In this document: positions 1-8,535 of the stretch, piece by piece
Numbering within the stretch: the stretch's first letter is position 1
Layout: each line of letters opens with the position of its first letter
DNA from: Saprospiraceae bacterium
GTDB lineage: Bacteria; Bacteroidota; Bacteroidia; Chitinophagales; Saprospiraceae
Assembly (NCBI GenBank): GCA_020848695.1
Contig: JADLHT010000042.1
Location: 1-49,611 of the forward strand
Direction of reading: 5' to 3'
Length of the DNA stretch: 49,611 nt
Notes under the pieces: model-generated
What the model was told of the DNA's origin: nothing
The model's input: the letters and a program-made list of their open reading frames with translations, nothing else
Database searches by the model: none
Translations under genes and position numbers: made by a program

Positions 1-50
1 CATCTCATTAATTTTTATCTTTATGCCATCAGTTCTTTATAAAATTTAAG

Positions 51-107
51 GGTGGGTACCATTACGCTGGAAAGGTGGGTACCTTTACTCCGGAAAAAGT
101 GGGTACC
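51..107. mobile_element. Terminal repeats of an IS21-like element (end only)
   Basis: Three near-identical copies of a GGTGGGTACC motif lie at 51-60, 74-83 and 98-107 (the last reads AGTGGGTACC), spaced 23 and 24 bases apart and separated by related spacers (ATTACGCTGG, TTTACTCCGG). Multiple short tandem terminal repeats are the known design of IS21-family ends, where they bind the IstA transposase. No istA or istB reading frame is visible; if the element is intact, its body lies left of the window. The family assignment is from memory of similar Bacteroidota ends. A solo remnant end is the alternative. Confidence 0.55.
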
Positions 108-128
108 TATGTCAGGATTTTGCAGTAA

Positions 129-2255
129 TCAAGGCAAAACAAGCTTATATGTAAATACTCCCTCAGTGGTCCTTAAATTCAACAAGAATAATCCAGAGCC
201 ATTAATTAATATTCTGGTTTTGTATTGGCCAAAGTTGATCAATCTACCATCAAGATTATAAATACTGTAATTAAAACTCTTATCCAGATTATAAATTCTA
301 ATCTCACCGCTTACCTGATCTACAATAACACTTGGCTTGATACTATACAAATCCTTAACACTGGTATTGAAAAAAGTAGTATCACAGTCATAGTTCTTGA
401 AATTTAGGAATCTGGTGTCTGACTTGAAACATCTAATGTCTTTTACAGGATTTGGAACTTCTAATAATCCATAGCCTAGCATTAATTTTTGATAGTAATA
501 TGTAGCAGGGCCAATACTTTTATAAACTGGAATCTTTAATTCATCTTCAGCAGTAGTCTTTACATGAAGTAATTGTGTAAATACGGAATCTGATCCAACT
601 TTGGTATAATAAACAGAATCTATTCTTACAAATGCAGTGTCCACTCTTTTAAATCCGAAAGACCAAAATGGAAATGAATAGGATTCTTTAGAGCCAAAAT
701 TATAGTAAAGAATAAATCGCTTCTGCCTACCATCCCAAAAATACATTCTATCTTCTTCAGAATAAATTGTATCTTTTAGACTAGTAATATAACTTAAAGT
801 ATCTTTAATCCTAATGGTATCAATTACTTGAACTTTCACGGGTATAAATTCTTTCAGTGGTCCACCAGCAGGATTATCAACTTTTTCATAAGTCCATTCA
901 GTGTTGAGATTAATTTCTCTAAAGGGCTTAATTTGATTCTTTAATCTAATAATTGTATCACATGGATAATTAGGTAGACAACCATTTGAGTCAACTCTTA
1001 ATACCCACATATTCCATAGATTATTATCAGTGGGTGGAAATGCAGATTGTTGAATATTGTTATAATATACATCACCACAAGCTAGAATATCACCATTCTC
1101 AAATTCTGTGGCTTTCTTAATAATTGAAGGCCGGAATTGTCCGTAAGTATTAATATCTAATACCTCTTGAGGCATTTTATAAATTCGTAACCATTTCATC
1201 TTTCCATCACTATTAATTCTACATAGAAAACCATTCCAGACTGTGGATAAGTCTCCGCCTATTACCTTGCTATCCTTGCTATCTCTTACCTCACCTGTAA
1301 TTAAAATATCCCCATTTTTGAAACCAGAAATTCTAGCAACTTTATAAGATCTGCCATCTACGATCTGGTTATTTATTAGCTCATTACTCCAGACTAAATT
1401 TAAATCTTTATCTAGCTTATTAATAGATCCAACAGTATAGACGGAACTAAACGGATTATAGTGGCTAGCAAAATAATATTCCTGATTTGCTGTATGAAGC
1501 AAACTAGCATAATTTTTCTTATATAAATCAATTGTTTCATAAGAGTCTAATAAAATACCATCAAATGAAATTTTTATAACTTTCGCCATAGGTTCTAAAT
1601 TAGAAACTCCTGTTTTAGGATTACTTTTCATTATAAAACACAAATTTCCATCACCAGTCAGCTGGAGATCATGACTATCAATATAAAAATCACCTAAATG
1701 AAAATTTTGTGACCATAAGATTGAAAAATCTAAAGTATCCCTTCTTGAAACTATTAAATAAGGCTTCTTATTAGACTGGTTATGAACTTCCATAGAATAT
1801 AATCGATCATTTAACAAATAAACTCCTCGACTTACTAATGAGCTATTAGATTCTGAGCTATCGATCTTGGTATAAACTAATTTTAAATCTTTTGAATATT
1901 TTTTATATACTACATTATTTGAAGGTAATAATGATGAATTTGATCCAAAATATATACTATTTCCAGATGTAACTAAAATATTAAATTCATCTATAAATGA
2001 TAATGAATCAAGCTCTTTAAGGTTAATTAAGTTTCCTTTCAAGTCTAATGTTAATAACTTAGAGCAATTATAATAGAAATTATCTGCTTTACATGCTGAG
2101 CCACTTAGCATGATCATTTGATCATTACTTAAAATATTATCTCCGAAAGTCGATCCAAAAATTTCACTATTATAATTATATAATTTAGAATAGAAATTCT
2201 GTGCACAAATTGAATTGATGATTAAGAAATAAATATTTAATAATAATAACCTCAT
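129..2255 (-). CDS. Secreted beta-propeller-like protein with T9SS sorting domain
   Basis: The 708-residue product starts with a signal peptide (MRLLLLNIYFLIINSICA, cleavage before QNF) and ends in a roughly 70-residue T9SS type A-like sorting domain (SGEIRIYNLD, YNLDGRLI, GLFLLNLRT, KLVLP), so it should be exported across the outer membrane. The middle has degenerate repeats of the type 'LxRINSDGKMKWLR' and 'WVLRVDSNGCLPNYPC', common in Bacteroidota beta-propeller proteins; no catalytic motif was found. I chose the ATG at 2253-2255 because the signal peptide begins there; an open frame continues upstream to 2324 but runs through the remnant of hsdS. The gene sits between an IS21-like end and a truncated restriction operon, so its native promoter may be lost. 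Function unknown. Confidence 0.8.
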   Translation of the reverse strand: MRLLLLNIYFLIINSICAQNFYSKLYNYNSEIFGSTFGDNILSNDQMIMLSGSACKADNFYYNCSKLLTLDLKGNLINLKELDSLSFIDEFNILVTSGNSIYFGSNSSLLPSNNVVYKKYSKDLKLVYTKIDSSESNSSLVSRGVYLLNDRLYSMEVHNQSNKKPYLIVSRRDTLDFSILWSQNFHLGDFYIDSHDLQLTGDGNLCFIMKSNPKTGVSNLEPMAKVIKISFDGILLDSYETIDLYKKNYASLLHTANQEYYFASHYNPFSSVYTVGSINKLDKDLNLVWSNELINNQIVDGRSYKVARISGFKNGDILITGEVRDSKDSKVIGGDLSTVWNGFLCRINSDGKMKWLRIYKMPQEVLDINTYGQFRPSIIKKATEFENGDILACGDVYYNNIQQSAFPPTDNNLWNMWVLRVDSNGCLPNYPCDTIIRLKNQIKPFREINLNTEWTYEKVDNPAGGPLKEFIPVKVQVIDTIRIKDTLSYITSLKDTIYSEEDRMYFWDGRQKRFILYYNFGSKESYSFPFWSFGFKRVDTAFVRIDSVYYTKVGSDSVFTQLLHVKTTAEDELKIPVYKSIGPATYYYQKLMLGYGLLEVPNPVKDIRCFKSDTRFLNFKNYDCDTTFFNTSVKDLYSIKPSVIVDQVSGEIRIYNLDKSFNYSIYNLDGRLINFGQYKTRILINGSGLFLLNLRTTEGVFTYKLVLP

Positions 2256-2265
2256 TGTTGTAATT

Positions 2266-2559
2266 TTAAAATGAAGTATGCTGAATAAATTCAGCATTGC
2301 AATAAGCAGGAGTTTGCCCACCACTAATCACAGGGATATCTCCATCAATTTTATCTTTTGCCGTAATTGTTTTTCCTCGCTTCAACTCCGCCACTTCCCC
2401 GAGTGTTTTCCACTCCACTTTATTAGTGGTTAATTGTGAGTTATTAGTTGTTAGCGTATTTACGCCACTATCATCTAACAACTGACCACTAACCCCTAAC
2501 AACTGATCACTATTCTTTTTGTTTTTTATGTTCATATTTTCTGTTTTTCTTGTCTGCAT
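2266..2559 (-). pseudogene. hsdS: Truncated hsdS, N-terminal fragment of type I restriction specificity subunit
   Basis: Only 97 codons remain. Residues around 48-88 (VEWKTLGEVAELKRGKTIT and then IPVISGGQTPAY) match the start of the first target recognition domain of HsdS proteins, which are normally about 400 residues long. Homology stops near 2280-2305, just before a stop codon, and the sequence then runs into the region upstream of the T9SS gene, so this looks like a deletion or insertion junction. Residues about 17-46 (SDQLLGVSGQLL...NNSQLTTNK) are encoded by a palindromic repeat rather than by normal HsdS sequence. It lies 116 bases downstream of rhuM in the hsdM-rhuM operon. The fragment cannot form two target recognition domains, so DNA specificity from this locus is lost unless another hsdS exists. 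Confidence 0.8.
2425..2512. repeat. Palindromic repeat inside the hsdS fragment
   Basis: Two direct copies, CTAACAACTGACCACTA (2475-2491) and CTAACAACTGATCACTA (2496-2512), face an inverted relative at 2425-2454 (AGTGGTT...TTAGTTGTTAG). A short perfect hairpin, GCGTA-TT-TACGC, sits in the centre at about 2454-2465. The element is read in frame through hsdS without a stop. It resembles the short mobile palindromes found between and within Bacteroidota genes. Its family is not known to me. Confidence 0.55.
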
Positions 2560-2650
2560 CAGGATTTACTTGATTTTAAGATTTTCAGGATTAATCTGGT
2601 TCATCTTTTAATTTTGTAAACGAGGTATTGAGCTTGTCGAAATATCATGG
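2556..2650. repeat. Dispersed-repeat-like spacer between rhuM and hsdS
   Basis: The spacer contains two CAGGATT units (about 2559-2594, separated by TTGATTTTAAGATTTT) and a TATTGAGCTTGTCGAAATA segment (about 2625-2643). Sequences of the 'AATCCTGAAAATC' and 'TTTCGACAAGCTCAATA' type are, from general knowledge, repeated many times in Bacteroidota genomes. Their presence inside an operon suggests past insertion or recombination. Copy number in this genome cannot be seen from the window. Confidence 0.4.
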
Positions 2651-2675
2651 TACAGACATTTTTATATACTAAGCA

Positions 2676-3569
2676 CTATTTAATACTTTTGGCCTTCTGC
2701 TCTATAGCTTTCAGGCTTTCTAAATAGTTTTTTTCAACTTCACTTAATGTTTTTGCCTGATACTTTTTGTACTCATTTGTTGCCTTTTCAATAGCTTTGT
2801 CGTGGCTAATATGTCCTGCACTTTGCAGTAGTTTTTCACCACTCATAGTCAAAATACGATCCAAATGAGATGCCCAGTCGGTCATTGTCATGGCTTTTTC
2901 CCGTTCAGCTTGACGTTCGGCAAAATCAAGATAACCCGATACAATTTGACCTAAAGCCCACAGTTCTTTTTCAGCGTCTGCACGATTAAAAATTACTTCT
3001 GCTGCCGTTTGTCCATGAATTGCAAAGTGGATTTTATTTTGCACTTTTTTAAAGAACTCAATAGAAACATTGGTTTTAGGGTCGTAATCAATGCTTGTAG
3101 CGTAAATATCTAATACTTGACGATAGAATATTTTTTCTGAAGAGCGAATATCTCTGATACGTTGCAACAGTTCTTTCCAGTAGCCGCCACCTCCCAAGCT
3201 TTTAAGACGCTCATCATCCATTGCGAAGCCTTTAACGATATAATCTTTGAGACGTAAGGTTGCCCATTGTCGAAAACGAGTGCCTTGCAAGGATTTAACA
3301 CGATAACCTACTGAAATAATTACATCCAGATTGTAGTAATTAGTGGGTTTGGTAGAAAAATCGGCAATTCCGATTTTTCTCATGGTATCGTCTTCTTTTA
3401 ATTCATTTTCACTGTAAATATTTAAAATATGTTCATTGATTGTAGAACGGCTTTTATTAAACAACTCTGCCATTTGGTCAATCGTTAGCCAAACGGTTTC
3501 ATTTTCAAGAATGACAGAGAATTTTGAAAGACCATCTTCTGTCTGATATATAATTACTTCTTTGCTCAT
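2676..3569 (-). CDS. rhuM: RhuM-family protein in type I R-M operon
   Basis: The 297-residue product matches the RhuM family (named from a Salmonella pathogenicity-island gene). Recognisable stretches are the N-terminal [20 protein letters not shown], a helix-turn-helix-like segment [19 protein letters not shown], and [20 protein letters not shown] followed by [17 protein letters not shown]. The family is often encoded between the subunits of type I restriction-modification operons; its biochemical role is not established. The start ATG overlaps the hsdM stop codon by four bases (ATGA), indicating translational coupling. The length is slightly below the approximately 330 residues common in the family, and the end is predicted to be natural since the C-terminus is a typical charged helix. 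Confidence 0.85.
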   Translation of the reverse strand: MSKEVIIYQTEDGLSKFSVILENETVWLTIDQMAELFNKSRSTINEHILNIYSENELKEDDTMRKIGIADFSTKPTNYYNLDVIISVGYRVKSLQGTRFRQWATLRLKDYIVKGFAMDDERLKSLGGGGYWKELLQRIRDIRSSEKIFYRQVLDIYATSIDYDPKTNVSIEFFKKVQNKIHFAIHGQTAAEVIFNRADAEKELWALGQIVSGYLDFAERQAEREKAMTMTDWASHLDRILTMSGEKLLQSAGHISHDKAIEKATNEYKKYQAKTLSEVEKNYLESLKAIEQKAKSIK

Positions 3570-5107
3570 GCTTCTATTTCTTTTATGATTTCATCAATAC
3601 TTGTACGCAAGGCATTTATCTTCTCTACCGTTTCTGAAATTTCTGCATTCAACACCTTTATATCCACCACTTCTCGATTGTCCTTGGCTTCTACATAAGA
3701 GCTTACCGATAGGTTATAATCGTTTTCGGCGATCTTGCTATTTTCGACCGTGATGGCAACATGAGCTACATTTTCTTTTTTGTCAAACAAATCCATGATA
3801 CGTTCAATGTGGTGGTCTTCCAAGACGTTATTGTTGGTTACTTTCTTGAAGAACTCTTCACCGCTGGCATCAATAAACTGGGTGCTGTTTTCTGTTTTGC
3901 TTTTTGAAAGCACCAAAATATTTACGGCAATTGAAGTTCCGAAAAACAAGTTGGGAGCTAGGGAAATCACGGTTTCCACAAAATTATTATCCACCAAATA
4001 CTGACGAATTTTTTGCTCGGCACCGCCACGGTAAAAAATACCCGGAAAGCATACAATGGCAGCCCTTCCTTTGCCGGAAAGATAGCTTAATGCGTGGAGC
4101 ACAAAGGCAAAATCGGCTTTGGATTTGGGAGCGAGAACGCCGGCAGGAGCAAAACGGTCGTCGTTGATGAGTGTTGGGTCGTCGCTACCAATCCAGTTTA
4201 CCGAATAGGGTGGATTGGACACGATGGCATCAAAAGGTTTTTCATGGCTCAACTCGGGTTTTAAAAGGGTGTCGCCCAGCACAACATGAAATTTGTTGTA
4301 ATTGATGTTATGCAAAAACATGTTCATACGCGCCAGGTTGTAGGTGGTATGATTGATTTCTTGTCCGTAAAAACCTTCCTCAATCACGTGATTATCAAAA
4401 TGTTTTTTGGCTTGCAAGAGCAAAGAACCCGAGCCACAGGCAGGGTCGTAAATTTTATTGACTTTGGTTTGTTTGTGCATTGCCAATTGTGCAATGAGTT
4501 TAGAAACCGTTTGTGGTGTAAAAAACTCCCCACCACTTTTGCCGGCATTGGCAGCATAGTTGGAAATCAGAAATTCATAGGCATCGCCAAAAAGGTCGAT
4601 TTGGTTGTCTTCGAAATTACCAAAATTCAGTTCTTCCACACCTTTAAGCACCGCTGCCAAACGGCTGTTATTATTTTCTACGGTATTGCCCAAGCGGTTG
4701 CTGGTGGTATCAAAATCGGCAAACAAGCCTTTGATATCATCTTCTGAAGCGTACCCATTAGCAGAACTTTCGATGGCATTGAAAATGGCTTTTAAATCAG
4801 TATTGAGGTTTTTGTTGGTATTGGCGGTTTTGGCAATATTTACAAACAGTTGACTGGGATAAATGAAGTACCCTTTAGTTTTTACCGCATCATCTTTAAT
4901 CTCAGGAGAGATTAGGTTATCGGCTAATTCAGCATAAACGGTATGTTCATCATCAAAATATTGGGAAAAATTTTCGCTGATAAAGCGATAGAAGAGTGCT
5001 CCAAGAACAAATTGTTTAAAATCCCATCCGTCCACTGCGCCACGCACTTCGTTGGCAATTTTCCAAATTTTGGCTTGTAATTCTGCACGTTGAATTGTAC
5101 TTGTCAT
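3566..5107 (-). CDS. hsdM: Type I restriction-modification DNA methyltransferase subunit HsdM
   Basis: This 513-residue protein is a full-length N6-adenine methyltransferase subunit of a type I restriction-modification enzyme. The N-terminal HsdM_N helical domain spans about residues 1-150. The SAM-binding motif DPACGSGSL is at 221-229 and the catalytic NPPY motif at 298-301, preceded by the family signature [10 protein letters not shown]. It should need HsdS for target recognition, but the hsdS here is only a fragment, and no hsdR is present in the window. The gene is visibly richer in G and C than its neighbours, with long runs free of A/T tracts, which fits horizontal acquisition. It heads an operon with rhuM and the hsdS remnant. 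Confidence 0.93.
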   Translation of the reverse strand: MTSTIQRAELQAKIWKIANEVRGAVDGWDFKQFVLGALFYRFISENFSQYFDDEHTVYAELADNLISPEIKDDAVKTKGYFIYPSQLFVNIAKTANTNKNLNTDLKAIFNAIESSANGYASEDDIKGLFADFDTTSNRLGNTVENNNSRLAAVLKGVEELNFGNFEDNQIDLFGDAYEFLISNYAANAGKSGGEFFTPQTVSKLIAQLAMHKQTKVNKIYDPACGSGSLLLQAKKHFDNHVIEEGFYGQEINHTTYNLARMNMFLHNINYNKFHVVLGDTLLKPELSHEKPFDAIVSNPPYSVNWIGSDDPTLINDDRFAPAGVLAPKSKADFAFVLHALSYLSGKGRAAIVCFPGIFYRGGAEQKIRQYLVDNNFVETVISLAPNLFFGTSIAVNILVLSKSKTENSTQFIDASGEEFFKKVTNNNVLEDHHIERIMDLFDKKENVAHVAITVENSKIAENDYNLSVSSYVEAKDNREVVDIKVLNAEISETVEKINALRTSIDEIIKEIEA

Positions 5108-5411
5108 TTTTTCTATTAATAAGTCATTTCGTTTTAATTTATTTATCCTGGCGATCTTAAAAAATATGTTTGTATTAATCTTCTATTTGTTTCGTACAAA
5201 TAGTAACTATGTTCCAACATTCGCTAAGCTATTCAGCCAAGGTAAATTAAATTTATCGACTTTCTTGATTTTAAAATTAAAAAAAATTTGAATTATTGAA
5301 ATCGGATTTTAAGCATTAGTTTTGTAAAAAGAAGTAAAACACATTAATAATTGTATTGTAGAATCAGTGTTTACGATTTTCTAATAAATCTGTATTTTCA
5401 ATAAATTTTTA
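5108..5411. promoter_or_regulatory. hsdM upstream region with a perfect inverted repeat
   Basis: This 304-base stretch between the hsdM start and the stop of the permease has no supported gene. The one clear structure is a perfect 8-bp inverted repeat, CTATTTGT (5183-5190) and ACAAATAG (5196-5203), with a 5-base loop, about 76-96 bases upstream of hsdM. It could be a regulator-binding site or a hairpin in the hsdM leader. I found no exact TAnnTTTG promoter element on the hsdM strand. Confidence 0.35.
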
Positions 5412-6839
5412 TTAAACGGTATATATCCTTCTCCACATAAAATATACCGGAACACCTAAAAGAACGATAAGCAGACTTGGAACACAAAATTCAGGTTTAT
5501 TAATGATAAGATTTATACAAAATGCTGCGGCAAGAAGAATGTAAAGTATAGGAAGATAAGGATATCCCCACGCTTTATAAGGTCGTAAATAATCGGGTTT
5601 CTTAATCCTCAGGACAAAGACAGCGGCAATAGAAATAATATAGAAAATCATTACGGAGAACATCACATAATCCAATAGTTGTCCATACTGACCGGAAAGA
5701 CATAACAAAGAAGCCCATACAGCTTGAACCCATAAAGCAAAGCCCGGAACATCGTTCTTATTGTTATTCTTCATTTTAGAAAAGAAGAGTCCGTCTTTTG
5801 CCATTGCCTGATACATTCTTGCGCCTGCAAGTATTATTCCATTGTTGCAACCAAAAGTCGAGATCATTATCAATGCAGCCATTATGATTATGGCTGAATT
5901 TCCAAACATAACTGTAGCAGCAGCCGTCCCCACTCTATCCTGATCTGCGAATTGTATTCCCTTACTCAATGCATCCAATCCTTCAGGAGAACCGGTTAAC
6001 GGAAGCAGATTTAAATAAGCTACATTAACCAATAAAAATAAAACAGATACTATTCCTACACCATAGATAAGACTCTTTGGAATATTGGTTTTTGGATTTT
6101 CAATTTCGCCGGCGATATACGAGACGTTGGTCCAGGCATCACATGAAAATAAGGACCCTACAAGACCTGTCCCAATTGCCATTAATAAAGTTGCCCCACT
6201 CAAAAGATTGCTCACAATCTGTCCATTCTCGACATGAACCGATTGAGTGTTCCAAAAACTCATCAAGTTAATAGCCCAGATATCTTCATTGCGAAATACA
6301 AACAATCCCAAAAGGATGATAATAGCAAGTGATAATATTTTAACCGAAGTAAATACGCGTAAAATGATTTTTCCATACTCTATTCCCTTTGCATTGATAT
6401 AAGTTAGAAACACTATCAGAAGAACGGAAAGAATCTGTGCAGAATTAATTTTGATGAAACCTAAATCGGCTACAATATTTTTAATACTAAAGAAGGGAAT
6501 TAACTCTCCGGTATATTTTGAAAAAGCTACTGCAACAGCAGCTATTGTTCCACAATTGACAACGAGAAACACTGTCCATCCATATAGAAATGAGACAAAA
6601 GGTGTGTAAGCTTCCTGTAAATAAATGTATTGTCCTCCAGCCTTAGGAAACATTCCTGCCAGTTCTGCAAATGCCAACGCCCCTAACAGCGTCATTAATC
6701 CCGCAATAACCCAGGACAGTAATAACCAACCTCCACCTGCCGTAGTTCTCGCAATATCAGCACTTACAATAAAGATTCCGGATCCGATCATTGATCCGGC
6801 TACAAGGTAAATTCCATCTATCAGTTTTAATTTATTCAT
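5412..6839 (-). CDS. APC-family amino acid permease
   Basis: The 475-residue protein has about 12 hydrophobic segments and the N-terminal signature of the APC superfamily, IYLVAGSMIGSGIFIVSADIA, where the GSGIF stretch of TM1 binds the substrate backbone. FAELAGMFPKAGGQYIYLQEAY in TM2-3 is also typical. It resembles the LAT/Steve-type bacterial permeases; the substrate cannot be told from sequence. I place the start at the ATG 6837-6839 because the protein then begins MNKLKLIDG, the usual family start; a GTG at 6866 would add nine residues. It is divergent from another APC permease, with 73 bases between starts, so both probably share one regulatory region. Confidence 0.88.
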   Translation of the reverse strand: MNKLKLIDGIYLVAGSMIGSGIFIVSADIARTTAGGGWLLLSWVIAGLMTLLGALAFAELAGMFPKAGGQYIYLQEAYTPFVSFLYGWTVFLVVNCGTIAAVAVAFSKYTGELIPFFSIKNIVADLGFIKINSAQILSVLLIVFLTYINAKGIEYGKIILRVFTSVKILSLAIIILLGLFVFRNEDIWAINLMSFWNTQSVHVENGQIVSNLLSGATLLMAIGTGLVGSLFSCDAWTNVSYIAGEIENPKTNIPKSLIYGVGIVSVLFLLVNVAYLNLLPLTGSPEGLDALSKGIQFADQDRVGTAAATVMFGNSAIIIMAALIMISTFGCNNGIILAGARMYQAMAKDGLFFSKMKNNNKNDVPGFALWVQAVWASLLCLSGQYGQLLDYVMFSVMIFYIISIAAVFVLRIKKPDYLRPYKAWGYPYLPILYILLAAAFCINLIINKPEFCVPSLLIVLLGVPVYFMWRRIYTV

Positions 6840-6912
6840 ACTTGGCTCTAATATTAATTTAGGCACGAATTTCAGTATTTAATTCTATTTTCACGCCTAA
6901 ATCAAACAGAAC

Positions 6913-8388
6913 ATGAATCTATTTGCAAAAAAATCCATTCAAGCACTCTTGGCTCAGGCTGATCCTTCGGAGAAATCTTTAAAAAGAACCTTAGGATCAT
7001 GGGCGCTGATATCATTAGGTATTGGTGCAATTATTGGAGCAGGATTGTTTGTAAGAACTGCAGCCGCAGCAGCTGATCATGCCGGTCCGGCGGTAACCCT
7101 TGGATTTATTGTTGCAGCAGTTGGTTGTGCGCTTGCAGGATTGTGTTATGCTGAATTTGCCAGTATGATACCCATTGCCGGTTCAGCATATACCTATACT
7201 TATGCTACGGTAGGAGAATTTTTTGCATGGATAATCGGCTGGGATTTAATTTTAGAATATGGTGTAGGTGCTGCCACTGTTGGTATTGCATGGAGTGAAT
7301 ACTTCAACAATCTATTGGTTAATGTTCTGCATCTGCAAGCAATACCCTATCAGTGGTGTCATTCGCCTTTTCAAACTTCTGTAGATGGAGTGCAAGGCAT
7401 CATTAATTTGCCGGCATTATTTATAATCGGATTATTGACTTTGTTATTAATAAGAGGAACACAGGAATCTGCAGTGGTTAACAACATTATTGTTATCACA
7501 AAAGTCTCTATCGTAGTATTAATTATTGTATTTGGATGGGCATACATTAATCCTCAGAATCACCTTCCCTATATTCCGGCTGCAACAACTTATGTAGATC
7601 CTAACGGCATATCCCATGCATTCGGTGGACTTACAGGAATACTTGGAGCTGCAGGAGTTGTTTTCTTTGCATTTATTGGTTTTGATGCTGTATCAACGGC
7701 TGCACAAGAAGCTAAAAATCCTTCTAAGGACATGCCGATAGGAATCTTAGGCTCACTGGCTGTTTGTACGATTTTATATATTCTGTTTTCACATGTACTA
7801 ACCGGTCTTGGAACAATTGAAGATTTTAGAACAACAGGTAGAGAAGCTTCTGTCACCTTTGTAATTAATAAATATATGCCGGGATATGAATGGCTTGGTT
7901 CCCTTGTTACAGTTGCTATACTTGCAGGATTTTCTTCTGTAATACTTGTAATGTTGCTTGGACAATCCAGAGTATTCTACAGCATGAGTAACGACGGACT
8001 CTTGCCTAAAATATTCTCAGAAGTTCATCCAAAATATAAGACTCCATGGAAAAGCAATCGTATGTTGTTTTTTATTGCAGGTGCATTTGCTGCATTTGTT
8101 CCGGGAGATGTTGTGGGCGAAATGACAAGTATAGGCACCTTGTTTGCTTTTATTCTGGTGTGTATCGGGGTTATAATATTGCGAAAAAAAGAACCCAATA
8201 TGCCCAGAGCTTTTAAAACACCTTTAGTACCGATAGTTCCTATTCTTGGTATTATTGTATGTCTTGCTATGATCTATGGCTTGGGTTGGACCAATTGGTT
8301 AAGGCTAATCGGATGGCTGGCTTTAGGACTAATCATTTATTTTAGCTATTCTGTCAAGCACAGCAATTTGAATAAAAACGAGGGGTGA
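6913..8388 (+). CDS. APC-family permease, cationic amino acid transporter-like
   Basis: The 491-residue membrane protein has about 12-14 hydrophobic segments. The N-terminal cytoplasmic part SLKRTLGSWALISLGIGAIIGAGLFVRTA and LCYAEFASMIPIAGSAYTYTYATVGEFFAWIIGWDLILEY match the YfnA/CAT group of amino acid permeases. A conserved cytoplasmic loop FFAFIGFDAVSTAAQEAKNPSKDMPIGI (about 250-280) supports this. The group transports amino acids by proton symport or exchange; the precise substrate is unknown. It is divergent from the other permease and from a different APC subgroup, so it is not a recent duplicate. The convergent pheT lies 147 bases downstream and no clear terminator was found between them. 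Confidence 0.88.
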   Translation: MNLFAKKSIQALLAQADPSEKSLKRTLGSWALISLGIGAIIGAGLFVRTAAAAADHAGPAVTLGFIVAAVGCALAGLCYAEFASMIPIAGSAYTYTYATVGEFFAWIIGWDLILEYGVGAATVGIAWSEYFNNLLVNVLHLQAIPYQWCHSPFQTSVDGVQGIINLPALFIIGLLTLLLIRGTQESAVVNNIIVITKVSIVVLIIVFGWAYINPQNHLPYIPAATTYVDPNGISHAFGGLTGILGAAGVVFFAFIGFDAVSTAAQEAKNPSKDMPIGILGSLAVCTILYILFSHVLTGLGTIEDFRTTGREASVTFVINKYMPGYEWLGSLVTVAILAGFSSVILVMLLGQSRVFYSMSNDGLLPKIFSEVHPKYKTPWKSNRMLFFIAGAFAAFVPGDVVGEMTSIGTLFAFILVCIGVIILRKKEPNMPRAFKTPLVPIVPILGIIVCLAMIYGLGWTNWLRLIGWLALGLIIYFSYSVKHSNLNKNEG

Positions 8389-8535
8389 GAGCTTAACTTA
8401 AGGTGAATCCAATTTTTCCGGTTGAATTATTAAGGAAACTCAAATTCTTTTTTTTAATAGCAATTGAAATAATTGTACAAGTCAGGACAAGAATTAGAGT
8501 GAGTTAATTCAATAATTATCGATTTCATCACAAAT

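Noticed and set aside
2256-2324. N-terminal extension of the T9SS protein upstream of its signal peptide
   Set aside because: The extra 23 residues read through hsdS remnant sequence and would bury the signal peptide, so the start at 2255 is preferred.
4286-4747. 153-codon plus-strand frame inside hsdM
   Set aside because: It lies wholly opposite a clear HsdM coding sequence with conserved motifs, and its translation resembles no protein; it is a shadow caused by the lower stop-codon density of this GC-richer gene.
1-5400. Larger defence island around the restriction remnant
   Set aside because: Beyond hsdM, rhuM and the hsdS fragment there is no other defence-type gene, and permeases and housekeeping genes follow directly.
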